Shown here: positions 7,471-17,683 of the stretch, piece after piece
Layout of the letters: the number at the start of each line of letters is the position of its first letter
How positions within the stretch are numbered: position 1 is the first letter of the stretch
Source: a virus
IMG/VR virus record: IMGVR_UViG_3300042691_030848
Span: 1-51,978 of that record
DNA length: 51,978 bases
Strand: one strand, 5' to 3'
Notes under the pieces: model-generated
The model's input: only the letters and a program-made list of their open reading frames with translations
What the model was told of the DNA's origin: nothing
The model's database searches: none
Program-made: the position numbers and the translations under genes

Positions 7471-7806
7471 ATGAAACAGAATGAATTTAAAAAAATGATC
7501 AAAGAAGCTGTTCGAGAAGTATTTCAAGAAGAAATGAAAGAATTACTTTTAGAAGCAGTTAGATCACCTAAAACTGTTGTTACAGAAAACATACAACAAC
7601 CAATCAAACCTAATATCCCAGTAGATATTAAACGTAACTTACGTAGTATGATAGGAGGAGAATTTGACACTACTATTAGTGCCAATTCATCAATGGCCCA
7701 ACCAGCTTATACTCCACCTCCTGTTAGTACAACAGGTGATGGATCAAGTCTTCCTCCAGGTGAAGTTAGTTTAGATCAAATATTAGGTATAATGAATACT
7801 AAATAA
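7471..7806 (+). CDS. Small protein with [I/L]xE helical leader, 111 aa
   Basis: The N-terminus is an amphipathic helix (MKQNEFKKMIKEAVREVFQE, then LLLEA) of the type that recurs in about 16 proteins of this window and ends in an L-x-E motif. The remainder is disordered, rich in Pro, Thr, Ser and Gly. Sitting inside the baseplate operon and overlapping the gp25 gene by one base, it may be a small baseplate assembly factor or a packaged internal protein. No family is recognised. Confidence 0.65.
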   Translation: MKQNEFKKMIKEAVREVFQEEMKELLLEAVRSPKTVVTENIQQPIKPNIPVDIKRNLRSMIGGEFDTTISANSSMAQPAYTPPPVSTTGDGSSLPPGEVSLDQILGIMNTK

Positions 7807-8207
7807 TGGCTGTAAGAATACCAAATCAACATCCTTTAGATATCAACCAACGAGTAGCGGTTGGGGTATCTATTCCTTTTAATGCTCCAGCAGTATTCAA
7901 TTCTACTTATACTACTTTGGATCAGATTAAGTCAAATATGATTAACTATATATTGACTAACACAGGTGAAAGGGTGTTAAATCCTACTTTTGGGGCTAAT
8001 TTAAGAGCACAATTATTTGAACAAATAACACCTAATACATTAAGTGCTTTAGAAATAAAACTAACAAATGATATAAGAAAATATTTTCCATCTGTTAGAA
8101 TTGACCAATTAACTTTATCTCCAATATATGAAGAAAATGCTATACAATTAGTTATAGTATATTCTGTTTTAAACAATGCAACTGAAACGATTACAATTAC
8201 TTTATAA
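7806..8207 (+). CDS. 25: Baseplate wedge subunit gp25
   Basis: A 133-residue protein of the gp25/GPW family (lysozyme-like fold, no lytic activity required). The family pattern is visible: NMINYILTNTGERVLNPTFG (residues ~40-60), then LRAQLFEQ, then the region around IRKYFPSVRIDQLTLSP. These correspond to the conserved xxxILTxxGERxxxPxFGxxLxxxLFE signature. Its usual length is about 130 aa. In T4, gp25 joins gp6, gp7 and gp53 in the wedge and helps trigger sheath assembly. Its stop overlaps the start of the gp6 gene by one base, the conserved gene order. Confidence 0.9.
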   Translation: MAVRIPNQHPLDINQRVAVGVSIPFNAPAVFNSTYTTLDQIKSNMINYILTNTGERVLNPTFGANLRAQLFEQITPNTLSALEIKLTNDIRKYFPSVRIDQLTLSPIYEENAIQLVIVYSVLNNATETITITL

Positions 8208-10078
8208 TGGCAACTGAAAATAGAGATATAAAATATTTAAATAAAGATTTTGGTGAACTAAGAGCAGCACTTGTTGATTTCGCTAAAACTTATTTCCCAA
8301 CAACATATAATGACTTCACACCAGCATCACCTGGTATGATGTTTATGGAAATGTCAGCTTATGTTGGTGATGTGTTGTCTTTTTATCTTGATAATCAAAT
8401 CCAAGAAAACTTTATTCAGTTTGCTAGACAACAAAATAACTTATATACTTTAGCTTATATGTTAGGGTATAGGCCTAAAGTAACAGGAGCTGCTACCACT
8501 ACAATAGATGTATACCAACAAGTTCCATCTTTACTTTCAGGTAGTACTTATGTTCCTGATTTTAGCTATGCTTTACAAATAAAAGAAAATACATCTATTG
8601 CTTCTAATTTAGTTGGTGCTACTAATTTCTTAGTTCAAGATCCAATTGATTTTGCTTTTTCTAGCTCATCTGACCCTACTCAAACTACTATTTACAGTTT
8701 AAATGGAAATGTACCTGAGTTTTTCTTATTAAAGAAATCACGTCAAGCTATATCAGCAAATATACAAAGTAAACAATTTACTTTTGGAGCCCCAGAACGT
8801 TTTACAACTATAGAAATTGATGATTCAAATATTATAGAAATATTAGACATAGTAGATAGTGATGGAAACGAATGGTATGAAGTTCCTTATTTAGCTCAAG
8901 AAACAGTATTTGATACTATTAAAAATACAAATCCAAATGATCCTAATTTTAGTGGGAACAGTGGAGAAGTACCTTATTTATTACAATTAAAAAAAGTACC
9001 TCGTAGATTTACTTCTAGATTTACAACACCTACAAATTTACAAATACAATTTGGAGCTGGAACTAATACTCAAAATAATACTGAAGAAATTATCCCAAAT
9101 CCAGATAATGTAGGTTTAGGTTTACCATATAAAAAATCTAAACTAACAACTGCTTTTTCTCCAGCAAACTTTTTATATACTAGTACTTATGGTATATCAC
9201 CTTCAAATACTACATTAACTGTAAGATATTTAACTGGAGGAGGAGTAACATCTAATATTCCTGCTAATTCATTAACCTCTATAGCTAACTCAGGCACTCA
9301 AGTTAAATTCCAAAATTCTAACTTAGATCCAGTATTAGCTCAAACTGTATTTGATTCTGTGGCAGTTAATAACCCAACAGCGGCCGCTGGAGGTCAAGAT
9401 GGAGATACTAATGATGAAATTAGATTTAACTCAATGGCCACTTTTGCTACACAATTAAGAAGTGTAACTCAAGATGACTATTTAGTTAGAGCTTTAAGTT
9501 TACCTTCACAATACGGAACTATAGCTAAAGCTTATATTGAACCAGAAAAAATATCTAATTTACTTCCAGGTCAAACGCCTTCAGTTTTAGATCTATATGT
9601 TTTAGCATTTGATAACAATAAGCGCCTTAAAACCGCTTCTACCGCGTTAAAACAAAATTTATCTACATACTTATCACAATATAGAGTAATAAATGATGCT
9701 ATTAAAATAAAAGACGCGTTTGTTATTAATATTGGAGTAGAATTTGATTTAATAGTGTTACCTAATTATAATAATAATGAAGTAATATTTAATTGTATTC
9801 AAGCTCTAAAAGATTACTTTGCTATTGATAAATGGTTAATTAATGAACCTATTATGTTAAGAGATTTATATATTCTTTTAGATAAAATAGATGGTGTTCA
9901 AACAATTAAAAAAGTAAACATTACAAATAAAGTAGGAACTAATTTAGGTTATTCACAATATGCTTATGATATTAGTGGAGCAACTCAAAATAATGTTGTT
10001 TATCCTAGTTTAGATCCAATGATTTTTGAGGTGAAATATCCTGATACTGATATAGTAGGTCGTATAGTACCTTTATAA
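8207..10078 (+). CDS. 6: Baseplate wedge subunit gp6 (baseplate J-like)
   Basis: A 623-residue baseplate J/gp6 family protein. Diagnostic features are the N-terminal DIKYLNKDFGELRAALVDFA and PGMMFMEMSAYVGDVLSFYL (residues ~5-65), the central domain, and the C-terminal EIRFNSMATFATQLRSVTQD segment (~395-420) followed by wedge-dimerisation repeats (IDKWLINEPIMLRDLYILL). T4 gp6 (660 aa) forms the ring of the inner baseplate. It is encoded directly after gp25, as in most T4-like genomes. Confidence 0.9.
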   Translation: MATENRDIKYLNKDFGELRAALVDFAKTYFPTTYNDFTPASPGMMFMEMSAYVGDVLSFYLDNQIQENFIQFARQQNNLYTLAYMLGYRPKVTGAATTTIDVYQQVPSLLSGSTYVPDFSYALQIKENTSIASNLVGATNFLVQDPIDFAFSSSSDPTQTTIYSLNGNVPEFFLLKKSRQAISANIQSKQFTFGAPERFTTIEIDDSNIIEILDIVDSDGNEWYEVPYLAQETVFDTIKNTNPNDPNFSGNSGEVPYLLQLKKVPRRFTSRFTTPTNLQIQFGAGTNTQNNTEEIIPNPDNVGLGLPYKKSKLTTAFSPANFLYTSTYGISPSNTTLTVRYLTGGGVTSNIPANSLTSIANSGTQVKFQNSNLDPVLAQTVFDSVAVNNPTAAAGGQDGDTNDEIRFNSMATFATQLRSVTQDDYLVRALSLPSQYGTIAKAYIEPEKISNLLPGQTPSVLDLYVLAFDNNKRLKTASTALKQNLSTYLSQYRVINDAIKIKDAFVINIGVEFDLIVLPNYNNNEVIFNCIQALKDYFAIDKWLINEPIMLRDLYILLDKIDGVQTIKKVNITNKVGTNLGYSQYAYDISGATQNNVVYPSLDPMIFEVKYPDTDIVGRIVPL

Positions 10079-10083
10079 TTTTT

Positions 10084-10092
10084 ATATTTATA
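10084..10092 (+). promoter_or_regulatory. ATATTTATA motif (late-promoter candidate)
   Basis: ATATTTATAAATAAAAG lies in the 22-base gap after the gp6 gene, and the motif begins 17 bases before the ATG at 10101. It also contains TATAAATA, the T4 late -10 consensus, overlapping the motif. Confidence 0.5.
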
Positions 10093-10100
10093 AATAAAAG

Positions 10101-11219
10101 ATGGCAATTTACAAAATATTTCCTGTTAAAGATGCTTCTATATATTCATTATATCCAAGTAGAAATACAGGATTAGATGAAATATTAGAATCATCAACTG
10201 ATCTTAATTCAGCTGGGACAGCTCAAACTAGTAGATTTTTAGTACAATTTGATGATACTGAAATTAATGATATTATCACTAATAAAATTAGTGGTTCTAC
10301 TTGGCAAGCTAATTTTAGAGGATTTGTAGCTAATTTAGATGGTTTAAATCTAACTACAACTCTTGAATTCTACCCAGTTTATGGATCATGGAATATGGGT
10401 ACAGGAAAGTATTTATATAGCCCAGAATACACAAATGGTGTAAGTTGGGCTTGGAGATCATACTCAGGTAGTAATGCTTGGACTACAAGTGGTTTTCCTG
10501 CTTATGTGACTGCATCTTATAATACTGAAGTAGGTGGTGGTGCATGGTATACAAGCTCAGCTAATGCCTTAGTATTACCTATTTACTCTACTCAATCTTT
10601 TTCTTATATTGATTCAGGTGATATTGATGTTAATATCACTAACATGGTAAAAGCATGGTATAGTGGTTCTATTGTTAATAATGGATTTATAGCTAAACAG
10701 TCTGTTGAGTTTGTTGATAGTGAAGATTATCAAATAAACATGAAATTCTTTTCAAGAGATACTCATACTATTTACCCACCACAATTAGAGTTTAGATGGA
10801 GAGATTATACCTTTAATACAGGTTCTTCTACTAATACTATCTTAAACACTCAAACAGCTACAGTTTCACTATCAGAAAATCCAGGTGTTTTCTATTCAGG
10901 AAGTATTAATAAATTTAGAGTAAATAGTAGACCAACATATCCTGCTAGAGTATTTCAAACTGCTTCTCTTTACACTACAAATTATTATTTACCTACGTCT
11001 TCATATTATGCTATAAAAGACTTGGATACTAATGAATTTGTTATAGATTTCGATGATCAATATACTCAATTAAGTGCTGATGGAACTAGTAGTTACTTCA
11101 CACTTTATATGAATGGTTTAGAACCAGAAAGATATTATAAGATTTTAATTAAATCTGTTATAGATGGTTCAACAATAATTTTTGATGATAATTATTATTT
11201 TAAAATAGTTAATGGCTAA
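10101..11219 (+). CDS. Tail/baseplate protein with DNRLRE-like beta domain
   Basis: A 372-residue structural protein. The N-terminal ~225 residues follow the DNRLRE/CBM96-like pattern: IFPVKDASIYSLYPSRNTG (tolerating a D-x-T-I/Y start), then SRFLVQFD, then a strand containing ITNMVKAWYSGSIVNNGFI, and LEFRWRDY. Such jelly-roll domains are common in cell-surface and fibre proteins that bind carbohydrate. The C-terminal part is beta-rich with many Tyr and Ser residues. It overlaps the next gene by eight bases. It is likely a baseplate-attached fibre or adaptor; ligand unknown. Confidence 0.6.
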   Translation: MAIYKIFPVKDASIYSLYPSRNTGLDEILESSTDLNSAGTAQTSRFLVQFDDTEINDIITNKISGSTWQANFRGFVANLDGLNLTTTLEFYPVYGSWNMGTGKYLYSPEYTNGVSWAWRSYSGSNAWTTSGFPAYVTASYNTEVGGGAWYTSSANALVLPIYSTQSFSYIDSGDIDVNITNMVKAWYSGSIVNNGFIAKQSVEFVDSEDYQINMKFFSRDTHTIYPPQLEFRWRDYTFNTGSSTNTILNTQTATVSLSENPGVFYSGSINKFRVNSRPTYPARVFQTASLYTTNYYLPTSSYYAIKDLDTNEFVIDFDDQYTQLSADGTSSYFTLYMNGLEPERYYKILIKSVIDGSTIIFDDNYYFKIVNG

Positions 11220-11580
11220 TTACCCACTAAATAAAATTTCATTTAATAAAGACGCTTATGAGAGAACAATTGATACCTCATTTGCTCAACAACCTCTTCC
11301 TACACCTCCAGCTACTAAAACTACAAGTGTAGAAGAATTTTTTACTTTATATAATGCTTTATTCTATGATATTCCTGTAGATGGTGATACTAACTCACAT
11401 ACTTATCTTTATAGAACAAGTGGAGAATATGCTGGATTAGATAACCCAACAGGTCAAGATGTTCAAGTATTATTAGATGAAATAACAATATTAAGACAAG
11501 ACTTACTAACAGCTAACCAAACTATTTTAACATTACAAACAAATATACCTATAAGTTCTTCAGTTTCTTCTTCAATGTAA
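11212..11580 (+). CDS. Small baseplate-cluster protein, 122 aa
   Basis: A short acidic protein of unknown family starting eight bases inside the upstream gene. The middle (about residues 40-80) reads FFTLYNALFYDIPVDGD...SGEYAG and is followed by a helix (VQVLLDEITILRQDLL) that could form a coiled coil. A Ser-rich tail ends the protein. Similar small proteins often bridge larger wedge or fibre proteins. It ends two bases before the very large structural gene at 11582, suggesting coupled production. Confidence 0.6.
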   Translation: MANYPLNKISFNKDAYERTIDTSFAQQPLPTPPATKTTSVEEFFTLYNALFYDIPVDGDTNSHTYLYRTSGEYAGLDNPTGQDVQVLLDEITILRQDLLTANQTILTLQTNIPISSSVSSSM

Positions 11581-11581
11581 T

Positions 11582-14500
11582 ATGGCTACAATTATAACAA
11601 ATATAGACCCTACAACTCTAGAGGTGCAAAATTATTCACCTCAGGATATAAATCTGATTCCAATTGAAGAAACACCATCTCAATTTAATCCTTTTGAAAA
11701 CTACATAGAGTATACTATTCAATCTATAGATCAGTCATTTCAAGTGACTGACCAGAATTTTATTGATTTTAAAGTAATAAATGATTACTCTCCTACTGAT
11801 AGTTCTGTAATTTATAGTGTAGATTTAGATCCAGAAAAAAATCTACGTGACAGAGGATTTTCAAATGGTGAGTATAATACTATATATAACTTTCTAAATA
11901 ATGAATTAGGTTCTACATCTGAAAATAGAGCATACTATATTAAAGATATTTCAGCGGATAGAACTGAAATTAGAATATCTTCAAATATTCTTTCTAATAG
12001 TGATTTAGAATCATATGTTAATACTTTTAGAACTAAATTAGATAATGCTCCATACTTCCAAGATTTTTATTTAAATTTTGGTAGTAATCAATTAATCATA
12101 GCTAACAATATATTAGTAGATAATACTAAACCTAACTATGAAATATTAATTAATTTATATGAAGCTTTACCTAGTCAATTTAGACTAAAAGATACTCTAT
12201 GGGTTGTTACTCAAGTAGCAGATCCATTAGCATTTAATATACAGTTTCAACCTGAAGTAATTATACCTCAGATCACTAATCCTACTATTAAAGGCCCAAA
12301 TTTTGATTTACCTTTAAAAGATAGAATTAATAATAGTTCAAATTATATAAATTATGAACAACTATTAAACACAGGATTAGCAGCTTCATACCAACAAATA
12401 ACTTCTTATTTAAATGATCCTAGTATAGCTATAGGAGTGGATTATTCTGATTTCTCAGAATTTATACATTTCTCATCTGCTGAGAGTAGAATTGAAAACT
12501 TTTATTATAAAGTTAAATTAATTGAACAATATAATTCAGATATTACTACCTTAAGTACTTCTGATTCATCTTCAATTTCTTCTAGTATTTCTATTTTACA
12601 AGAAAAAGTAGACAATATTATTAAGAATTTTGATGGATATGAATATTGGTTATATTTTGAAACTGGTTCAACAACATATCCTAAAGGTACTACAACTCCA
12701 CCATATGCTCTTTTATATAGTGGTGACTCAACAGTAGTAACTTGGTATAATAATTTAATAGAAAGCGCATCTATATTTGATCAAAATAACCAAGATTATT
12801 TAGTAAATACTATACCTGATTATTTAAGAGATGATCCTCAAAATGATCCCTACAAAGTGTTTATTAATATGACAGGGCAACATTATGATAATATATGGTT
12901 GTACTATAAAGATGTAACTAATAGATATAATGGTGATAACCGTTTAGAATTTGGTATTTCTAAAGATTTAGTGGCTGATGCTTTAAGATCATTTGGTCTA
13001 AAAATATATCAAAATAACTTTAGTACTAATGACTTATACAACGCATTTACCGGATTTAATTACATCCCATCAGCTAGTTTTTCTTCAAGTATTAATGGAA
13101 ATGTCTATGTGACTGGATCATATATTGTGGAATACCCTGAGGTAGGCTATTTCTTAGATGATATCACCTATTACCCAGGCGATCCAACAGAATATATAAC
13201 TAATTTTGTAACTGCTTCTCAAGCTGCTTTATTTACTCCACTAGATGATGTTAATAAGGAAATATATAAACGTTTATACCACAACTTACCTTTATTATTA
13301 AAACAAAAAGGTACAATCGCTGGCCTACGTAACTTAATTAATGTTTATGGTATTCCAGATACTATTTTAAGAATTAGTGAGTTTGGAGGTAGAGATAAAG
13401 ATACTTCTACTTATGATTATTTCCAAAATCAATACAATTATAAAGTAGATATAGATCAAGGTGCTTATGTTGAAACTCCATGGATATTAAACACATCATG
13501 GCCTACTTCTTCATATAATGGATCTGGATCAACAGTTGTTCCTGAAACAGTACAATTTAGATTTAAAAACGTAGATTTAAGAGATTATATCCCATATTCT
13601 CAAAGTGTTTGGACAATTGATAATACTACAGTAGGAGATTCTATATCATTAATATTAACATACACTGGCTCAGCTTATACTAGTGCTTCATACTCAGGAT
13701 CAAATCTTAATCCTTATTACCAATATGCTAAATTAGATTTCATTCCTAGTACCAATTATCCTAATGAATCAGCTAGTTTATATTTGCCATTCTATGATAA
13801 TAACTGGTGGTCAGTGATGGTTACTTGGGATAATACTAATAATTTTACCTTATATGCTGGAAATAAATTACAATATGATGGATATGATGGAAATCAAATA
13901 GGTTTCTTAGCTTCATCTTCTGTAACTAGTTCAGGTAATAATTGGGGAAATAGTTCAACTGATGGTTCATATTTTGGATATAAAAATATTTTATTACCTG
14001 TTGATTATGATTATTTCACAGGTTCATTTCAAGAAATAAGATATTACACTCGTCCTTTAGGAATGGATTCATTTAAAGATTTTGTAATGAATCCTAATTC
14101 TATAGATACTGTAGGAGAAACTACATATGCTGATTATTTAGCTTTTAGAGGTTCATTAGGAGGAGAATTATATACAGGTTCAGTTTCTATTCATCCTAAA
14201 ATAACAGGATCTTGGATTACAACTCAATCATTTAGTACTAATGTTAGTGATTTCATAATACAAGGAGGTCATGGATTTAGTACTAATGTAGAAACTGTAT
14301 TTTTAGATTCACCTATAGCAGGTTTAAGAAATAGAGTAACAGATAAAATACAAATTGTTTCTCAAAGTCTTCCTCAAATAAACTTGGCTTATACTCAATC
14401 TGGTGATACATTATCACAATATAGAAGTATCCAACAACAGTATGTGTCTGAGCAAAGTGAAACACCTGATGTTAATGCTTTAGAAGTAGCTTTCTCACCC

Positions 14501-15283
14501 ACAAACGAAATTGATGATGATATTATTGATTCATTAGGATACTTTAATATAGGTGAATATATAGGTGACCCAAGACAAGTACTTACTTCAGATACATCAT
14601 ATCCTGATTTAGATGCTTTAAGATGGGATTACTTCCAAAAATACACTAGCCAGTATGATTTATTTGATTATATTAGACTAATTAAGTTCTTTGACAATTC
14701 TCTATTTAAAATGATTAAGGATTTTGTTCCTGCAAGAACAAATCTAAGATCAGGTGTAGTTGTTAAGCAACACTTATTAGAAAGAAATAAGTATCCTCAA
14801 CCTCAAGCGAGCTGGGAATATGTCACTTATAGTGGTTCTATATATTCTCAACAAGTTTGGAATCCAATAATTGAAGATACATACGTTTCTTCTTCATTAA
14901 TAGAAAATATATTTGGTAGTACAGGTGGAACATTTAATGAATTTAATACTTTAATAAACCCATATAACACTCAATCTTGGTTAGAATTTACAGTTGGTCC
15001 TACTGGTTCAACTTACTTATCTCAATCATCTCAATATGAGTTTTACAATGGAGAATTACCAGGAACAATAATTGAAGCATCAAATGGAGAATTAAATGAA
15101 GCAAACATATTTAAATATCCATCAACATTAGAAATAGATTATGATATTGTACTTTATAGAAGTAATATAACTTCTTTAGATAATTTTTTAAATTTAAATA
15201 CTTCTCCAAATCAAGGAGAAATATATTTATGGTATGATACAGGAAGTACAACCCAAACATCCCAATATATACCAGAAAGATAA
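11582..15283 (+). CDS. Large baseplate wedge / fibre-base protein, 1233 aa
   Basis: The largest gene of the window. Around residues 564-595 it has LYHNLPLLLKQKGTIAGLRN followed by LINVYGIP. This is the KGTxxGLxxLxxxYGxP pattern of tail protein I-like (Tail_P2_I) baseplate modules. Downstream, roughly residues 610-830, is a concanavalin/LamG-like beta sandwich (VQFRFKNVDLRDYIP, then WWSVMVTWDNTNNFTLYAGN, then a strand with DYFTGSFQEIRYYTRPLG). The C-terminus contains another helical region (YFQKYTSQYDLFDYIRLIKF). Its size and position after gp25/gp6 fit a gp7-like wedge protein that anchors fibres. The combination of a P2-I motif and a lectin-like domain suggests that it links baseplate and receptor binding. 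No enzyme motif is seen. Confidence 0.6.
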   Translation: MATIITNIDPTTLEVQNYSPQDINLIPIEETPSQFNPFENYIEYTIQSIDQSFQVTDQNFIDFKVINDYSPTDSSVIYSVDLDPEKNLRDRGFSNGEYNTIYNFLNNELGSTSENRAYYIKDISADRTEIRISSNILSNSDLESYVNTFRTKLDNAPYFQDFYLNFGSNQLIIANNILVDNTKPNYEILINLYEALPSQFRLKDTLWVVTQVADPLAFNIQFQPEVIIPQITNPTIKGPNFDLPLKDRINNSSNYINYEQLLNTGLAASYQQITSYLNDPSIAIGVDYSDFSEFIHFSSAESRIENFYYKVKLIEQYNSDITTLSTSDSSSISSSISILQEKVDNIIKNFDGYEYWLYFETGSTTYPKGTTTPPYALLYSGDSTVVTWYNNLIESASIFDQNNQDYLVNTIPDYLRDDPQNDPYKVFINMTGQHYDNIWLYYKDVTNRYNGDNRLEFGISKDLVADALRSFGLKIYQNNFSTNDLYNAFTGFNYIPSASFSSSINGNVYVTGSYIVEYPEVGYFLDDITYYPGDPTEYITNFVTASQAALFTPLDDVNKEIYKRLYHNLPLLLKQKGTIAGLRNLINVYGIPDTILRISEFGGRDKDTSTYDYFQNQYNYKVDIDQGAYVETPWILNTSWPTSSYNGSGSTVVPETVQFRFKNVDLRDYIPYSQSVWTIDNTTVGDSISLILTYTGSAYTSASYSGSNLNPYYQYAKLDFIPSTNYPNESASLYLPFYDNNWWSVMVTWDNTNNFTLYAGNKLQYDGYDGNQIGFLASSSVTSSGNNWGNSSTDGSYFGYKNILLPVDYDYFTGSFQEIRYYTRPLGMDSFKDFVMNPNSIDTVGETTYADYLAFRGSLGGELYTGSVSIHPKITGSWITTQSFSTNVSDFIIQGGHGFSTNVETVFLDSPIAGLRNRVTDKIQIVSQSLPQINLAYTQSGDTLSQYRSIQQQYVSEQSETPDVNALEVAFSPTNEIDDDIIDSLGYFNIGEYIGDPRQVLTSDTSYPDLDALRWDYFQKYTSQYDLFDYIRLIKFFDNSLFKMIKDFVPARTNLRSGVVVKQHLLERNKYPQPQASWEYVTYSGSIYSQQVWNPIIEDTYVSSSLIENIFGSTGGTFNEFNTLINPYNTQSWLEFTVGPTGSTYLSQSSQYEFYNGELPGTIIEASNGELNEANIFKYPSTLEIDYDIVLYRSNITSLDNFLNLNTSPNQGEIYLWYDTGSTTQTSQYIPER

Positions 15284-15292
15284 TAATTAAGT

Positions 15293-17656
15293 ATGCCAAC
15301 AGGACAATACGGACAAATTTACGGACAAGGAGTTAAATATCTTAAAGTTAATAGATATGACTCAGGAGGGCTAGATAGATCAAGTTATTTAGGTCAATTA
15401 ACTAATTTAACTATTAACTATAATGATTTAGGTCCTATCCAATATAATATAGTTACTACACAAGAACAAGATACTTATTTTGTTTATGGGATACAGACTA
15501 GGAATCAATCTACTTCTTCTGTAAATTATGAGGTATTAGATTATAATTTTTTAGCTACTTCCGCTAGTAGTTGGACTTGCGGTTTTTCACCTACTTCTAT
15601 ACCTAATGAGTATTTTACTAATAGAGTAGCATCTTACGGAAATATTAATGGAAATACATTAGGATATTTAACCGGATCATCAGGTATATATACAGCAGGA
15701 AATACCCCTAATATATTTTTAAAAGTCCAAATAAGTGGAAGTGGTACTATATCAGCGGGATCTACTAATTTATATGCATATGTAGCTAAAAATGGAGGAT
15801 CAGGAGCTGATGGAGTCCAATCTATTTTAATTAATAATAGTTACACAGGCGGAAATTTTAATACAACTTTATATCTTACTTCATCTTTTTCTATTATAGA
15901 AAATGATCAAATAGGATTTGGATTATATAGAACAGTAGAACTTAGTTTATTAACTATTAGTAACTTTCATGTTAGTTTATCTTTACATTCAGCATCTATT
16001 AATCCTGCAACTTCATCTCTTATAATCTTTAATCCTGAATTTATAGATTGGGATTATAATGATTATAATGCTTTATTAGGTAATGCGGAGACATCTCAAT
16101 TCTCAAATACATTTATGGATGTAGATTATACTTCTACATTCACTACACCTGTAAATTTTGATTTAATAATCTCAGGTACTGCTAATCGAGCTTCAGTTCA
16201 AGACTCAAACTATAATTCTCAAGCATGGTCTAATATTAGATATAACGGAGTAGAAAGTAATTCCCCAGACTTTAACCAATTAACAACAAATGGCGGATAT
16301 GGAGCTTTACCTAATGTTGAACAAAATAAAACATATATAGCTTATTTTGATGGTGTTGGGGGTACAGGTCCTGAAGTTATAAATCAAACAGCCTATTTTA
16401 TTAGGTACATAATCGATGAACAAGGAAATGTTGTTAATCCTGAGCCTGATACTACAGCGTTATATAATTTATTAGATTCATATGAGTCAGGGAAAAATGC
16501 TTTAGTACGATTAATATCTGGAGATCCTACCCAAAATGCTAATCCAAATGATGATACATTAACTGGGTTGCATCCTATAACTTATGTGGGAAGAATTGCT
16601 CCTTTACTTATAAGTGAAACAGGTTCTGGTCTTCAAGATTATAATAGTGTTTTATACTTTAGAGATCTTGATGCATTTAGTACAATAAATACAACTAATT
16701 ATGCTTTTAATGGATCAACACAAACTGACACTAATATAGCAACAGCTGATGCTGCCACTACTATAGTACCAACTAATATAAATTTACCTAACTCTAATTA
16801 TAACTCTGGTACAGGAAGATATACATTTGCTGACAATCCATCATTTTTTAGTAATCGTGTTAATTTTAGAGCTGTAGGAACAATCTTAGGTAGATTTTCT
16901 CCTAGCGCTCCAGCAGGTAGTACATTTGACGCTCCTATTCGTATAATGAAAAACGGTTCTGAATTAGTATCTGACATTTTAACTTTTACTAAAGCAGATC
17001 AATATGTTTTAGAAGATCTTCAATATGTTAATTTACAAACTGGTTTACAAACTTTTACATCAGGTGATTATGTCACTGTAGAAATAGATTTTATAAATCA
17101 ACCTTATATAGCTACAACAGGTCATAAAGTACTAGCAGGATTTCAATTTATAGCTACTCCTGAATATCCAGCTAACTCAGCTACAGCTTCAGGAAATCAT
17201 TGGACAGTAGGTGAATATCTAACAGGTAATAATGTTAGTGTTTTAACTTCTTCATTAGATATATATAACTGGGCTTATAACAATATGATACAATCTCAAT
17301 CTCAAGCTATGGTAGATTTTAATTTTAGCCCATGTATTGAATTTAATCCTGAAGTTGGAGATTGGATACGATTTGAATATAACCCTAATAAAGTATTTAA
17401 TGTCACTAAAGTTGAAGTAGGAACTACAAATTTATTTTTAACAGTAGTGCCTCCTGTTCCTTCAGGCTCAATATTAAATCACTTTGTTTTATATAGATGT
17501 ATTAATGACGGAACATATGTAGTGTTAGATGTTAAAAAACAACAACCTGGTAATTCATTTACAGGTATAATTCAACCACAATATATTTCTCAAACATTAA
17601 AAAACAACTATAACAATATAATTCAAGATCTTACTCAAAAAGGACTAATATCATAA
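15293..17656 (+). CDS. Tail fibre/baseplate structural protein, 787 aa
   Basis: A long beta-rich protein, strongly enriched in Asn, Thr, Ser, Tyr and Gly and free of enzymatic motifs. It begins MPTGQYGQIYGQGVKYLKVN and contains several repeated jelly-roll-like segments, for example an NRVNFRAVGTILGRFSPSAP region near residue 520 and a similar HKVLAGFQFIATPEYPA segment near 610. Composition and position among the fibre genes argue for a receptor-binding or fibre-shaft protein. I cannot assign a family. Confidence 0.6.
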   Translation: MPTGQYGQIYGQGVKYLKVNRYDSGGLDRSSYLGQLTNLTINYNDLGPIQYNIVTTQEQDTYFVYGIQTRNQSTSSVNYEVLDYNFLATSASSWTCGFSPTSIPNEYFTNRVASYGNINGNTLGYLTGSSGIYTAGNTPNIFLKVQISGSGTISAGSTNLYAYVAKNGGSGADGVQSILINNSYTGGNFNTTLYLTSSFSIIENDQIGFGLYRTVELSLLTISNFHVSLSLHSASINPATSSLIIFNPEFIDWDYNDYNALLGNAETSQFSNTFMDVDYTSTFTTPVNFDLIISGTANRASVQDSNYNSQAWSNIRYNGVESNSPDFNQLTTNGGYGALPNVEQNKTYIAYFDGVGGTGPEVINQTAYFIRYIIDEQGNVVNPEPDTTALYNLLDSYESGKNALVRLISGDPTQNANPNDDTLTGLHPITYVGRIAPLLISETGSGLQDYNSVLYFRDLDAFSTINTTNYAFNGSTQTDTNIATADAATTIVPTNINLPNSNYNSGTGRYTFADNPSFFSNRVNFRAVGTILGRFSPSAPAGSTFDAPIRIMKNGSELVSDILTFTKADQYVLEDLQYVNLQTGLQTFTSGDYVTVEIDFINQPYIATTGHKVLAGFQFIATPEYPANSATASGNHWTVGEYLTGNNVSVLTSSLDIYNWAYNNMIQSQSQAMVDFNFSPCIEFNPEVGDWIRFEYNPNKVFNVTKVEVGTTNLFLTVVPPVPSGSILNHFVLYRCINDGTYVVLDVKKQQPGNSFTGIIQPQYISQTLKNNYNNIIQDLTQKGLIS

Positions 17657-17664
17657 TATTTATA
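17656..17664 (+). promoter_or_regulatory. ATATTTATAATAAA motif (late-promoter candidate)
   Basis: ATATTTATAATAAA starts 28 bases before the ATG at 17684, overlapping the preceding stop codon. Spacing and extended match are the same as at 46798, one of the best examples of the putative late element. Confidence 0.55.
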
Positions 17665-17683
17665 ATAAAATTAATAAAAGAAA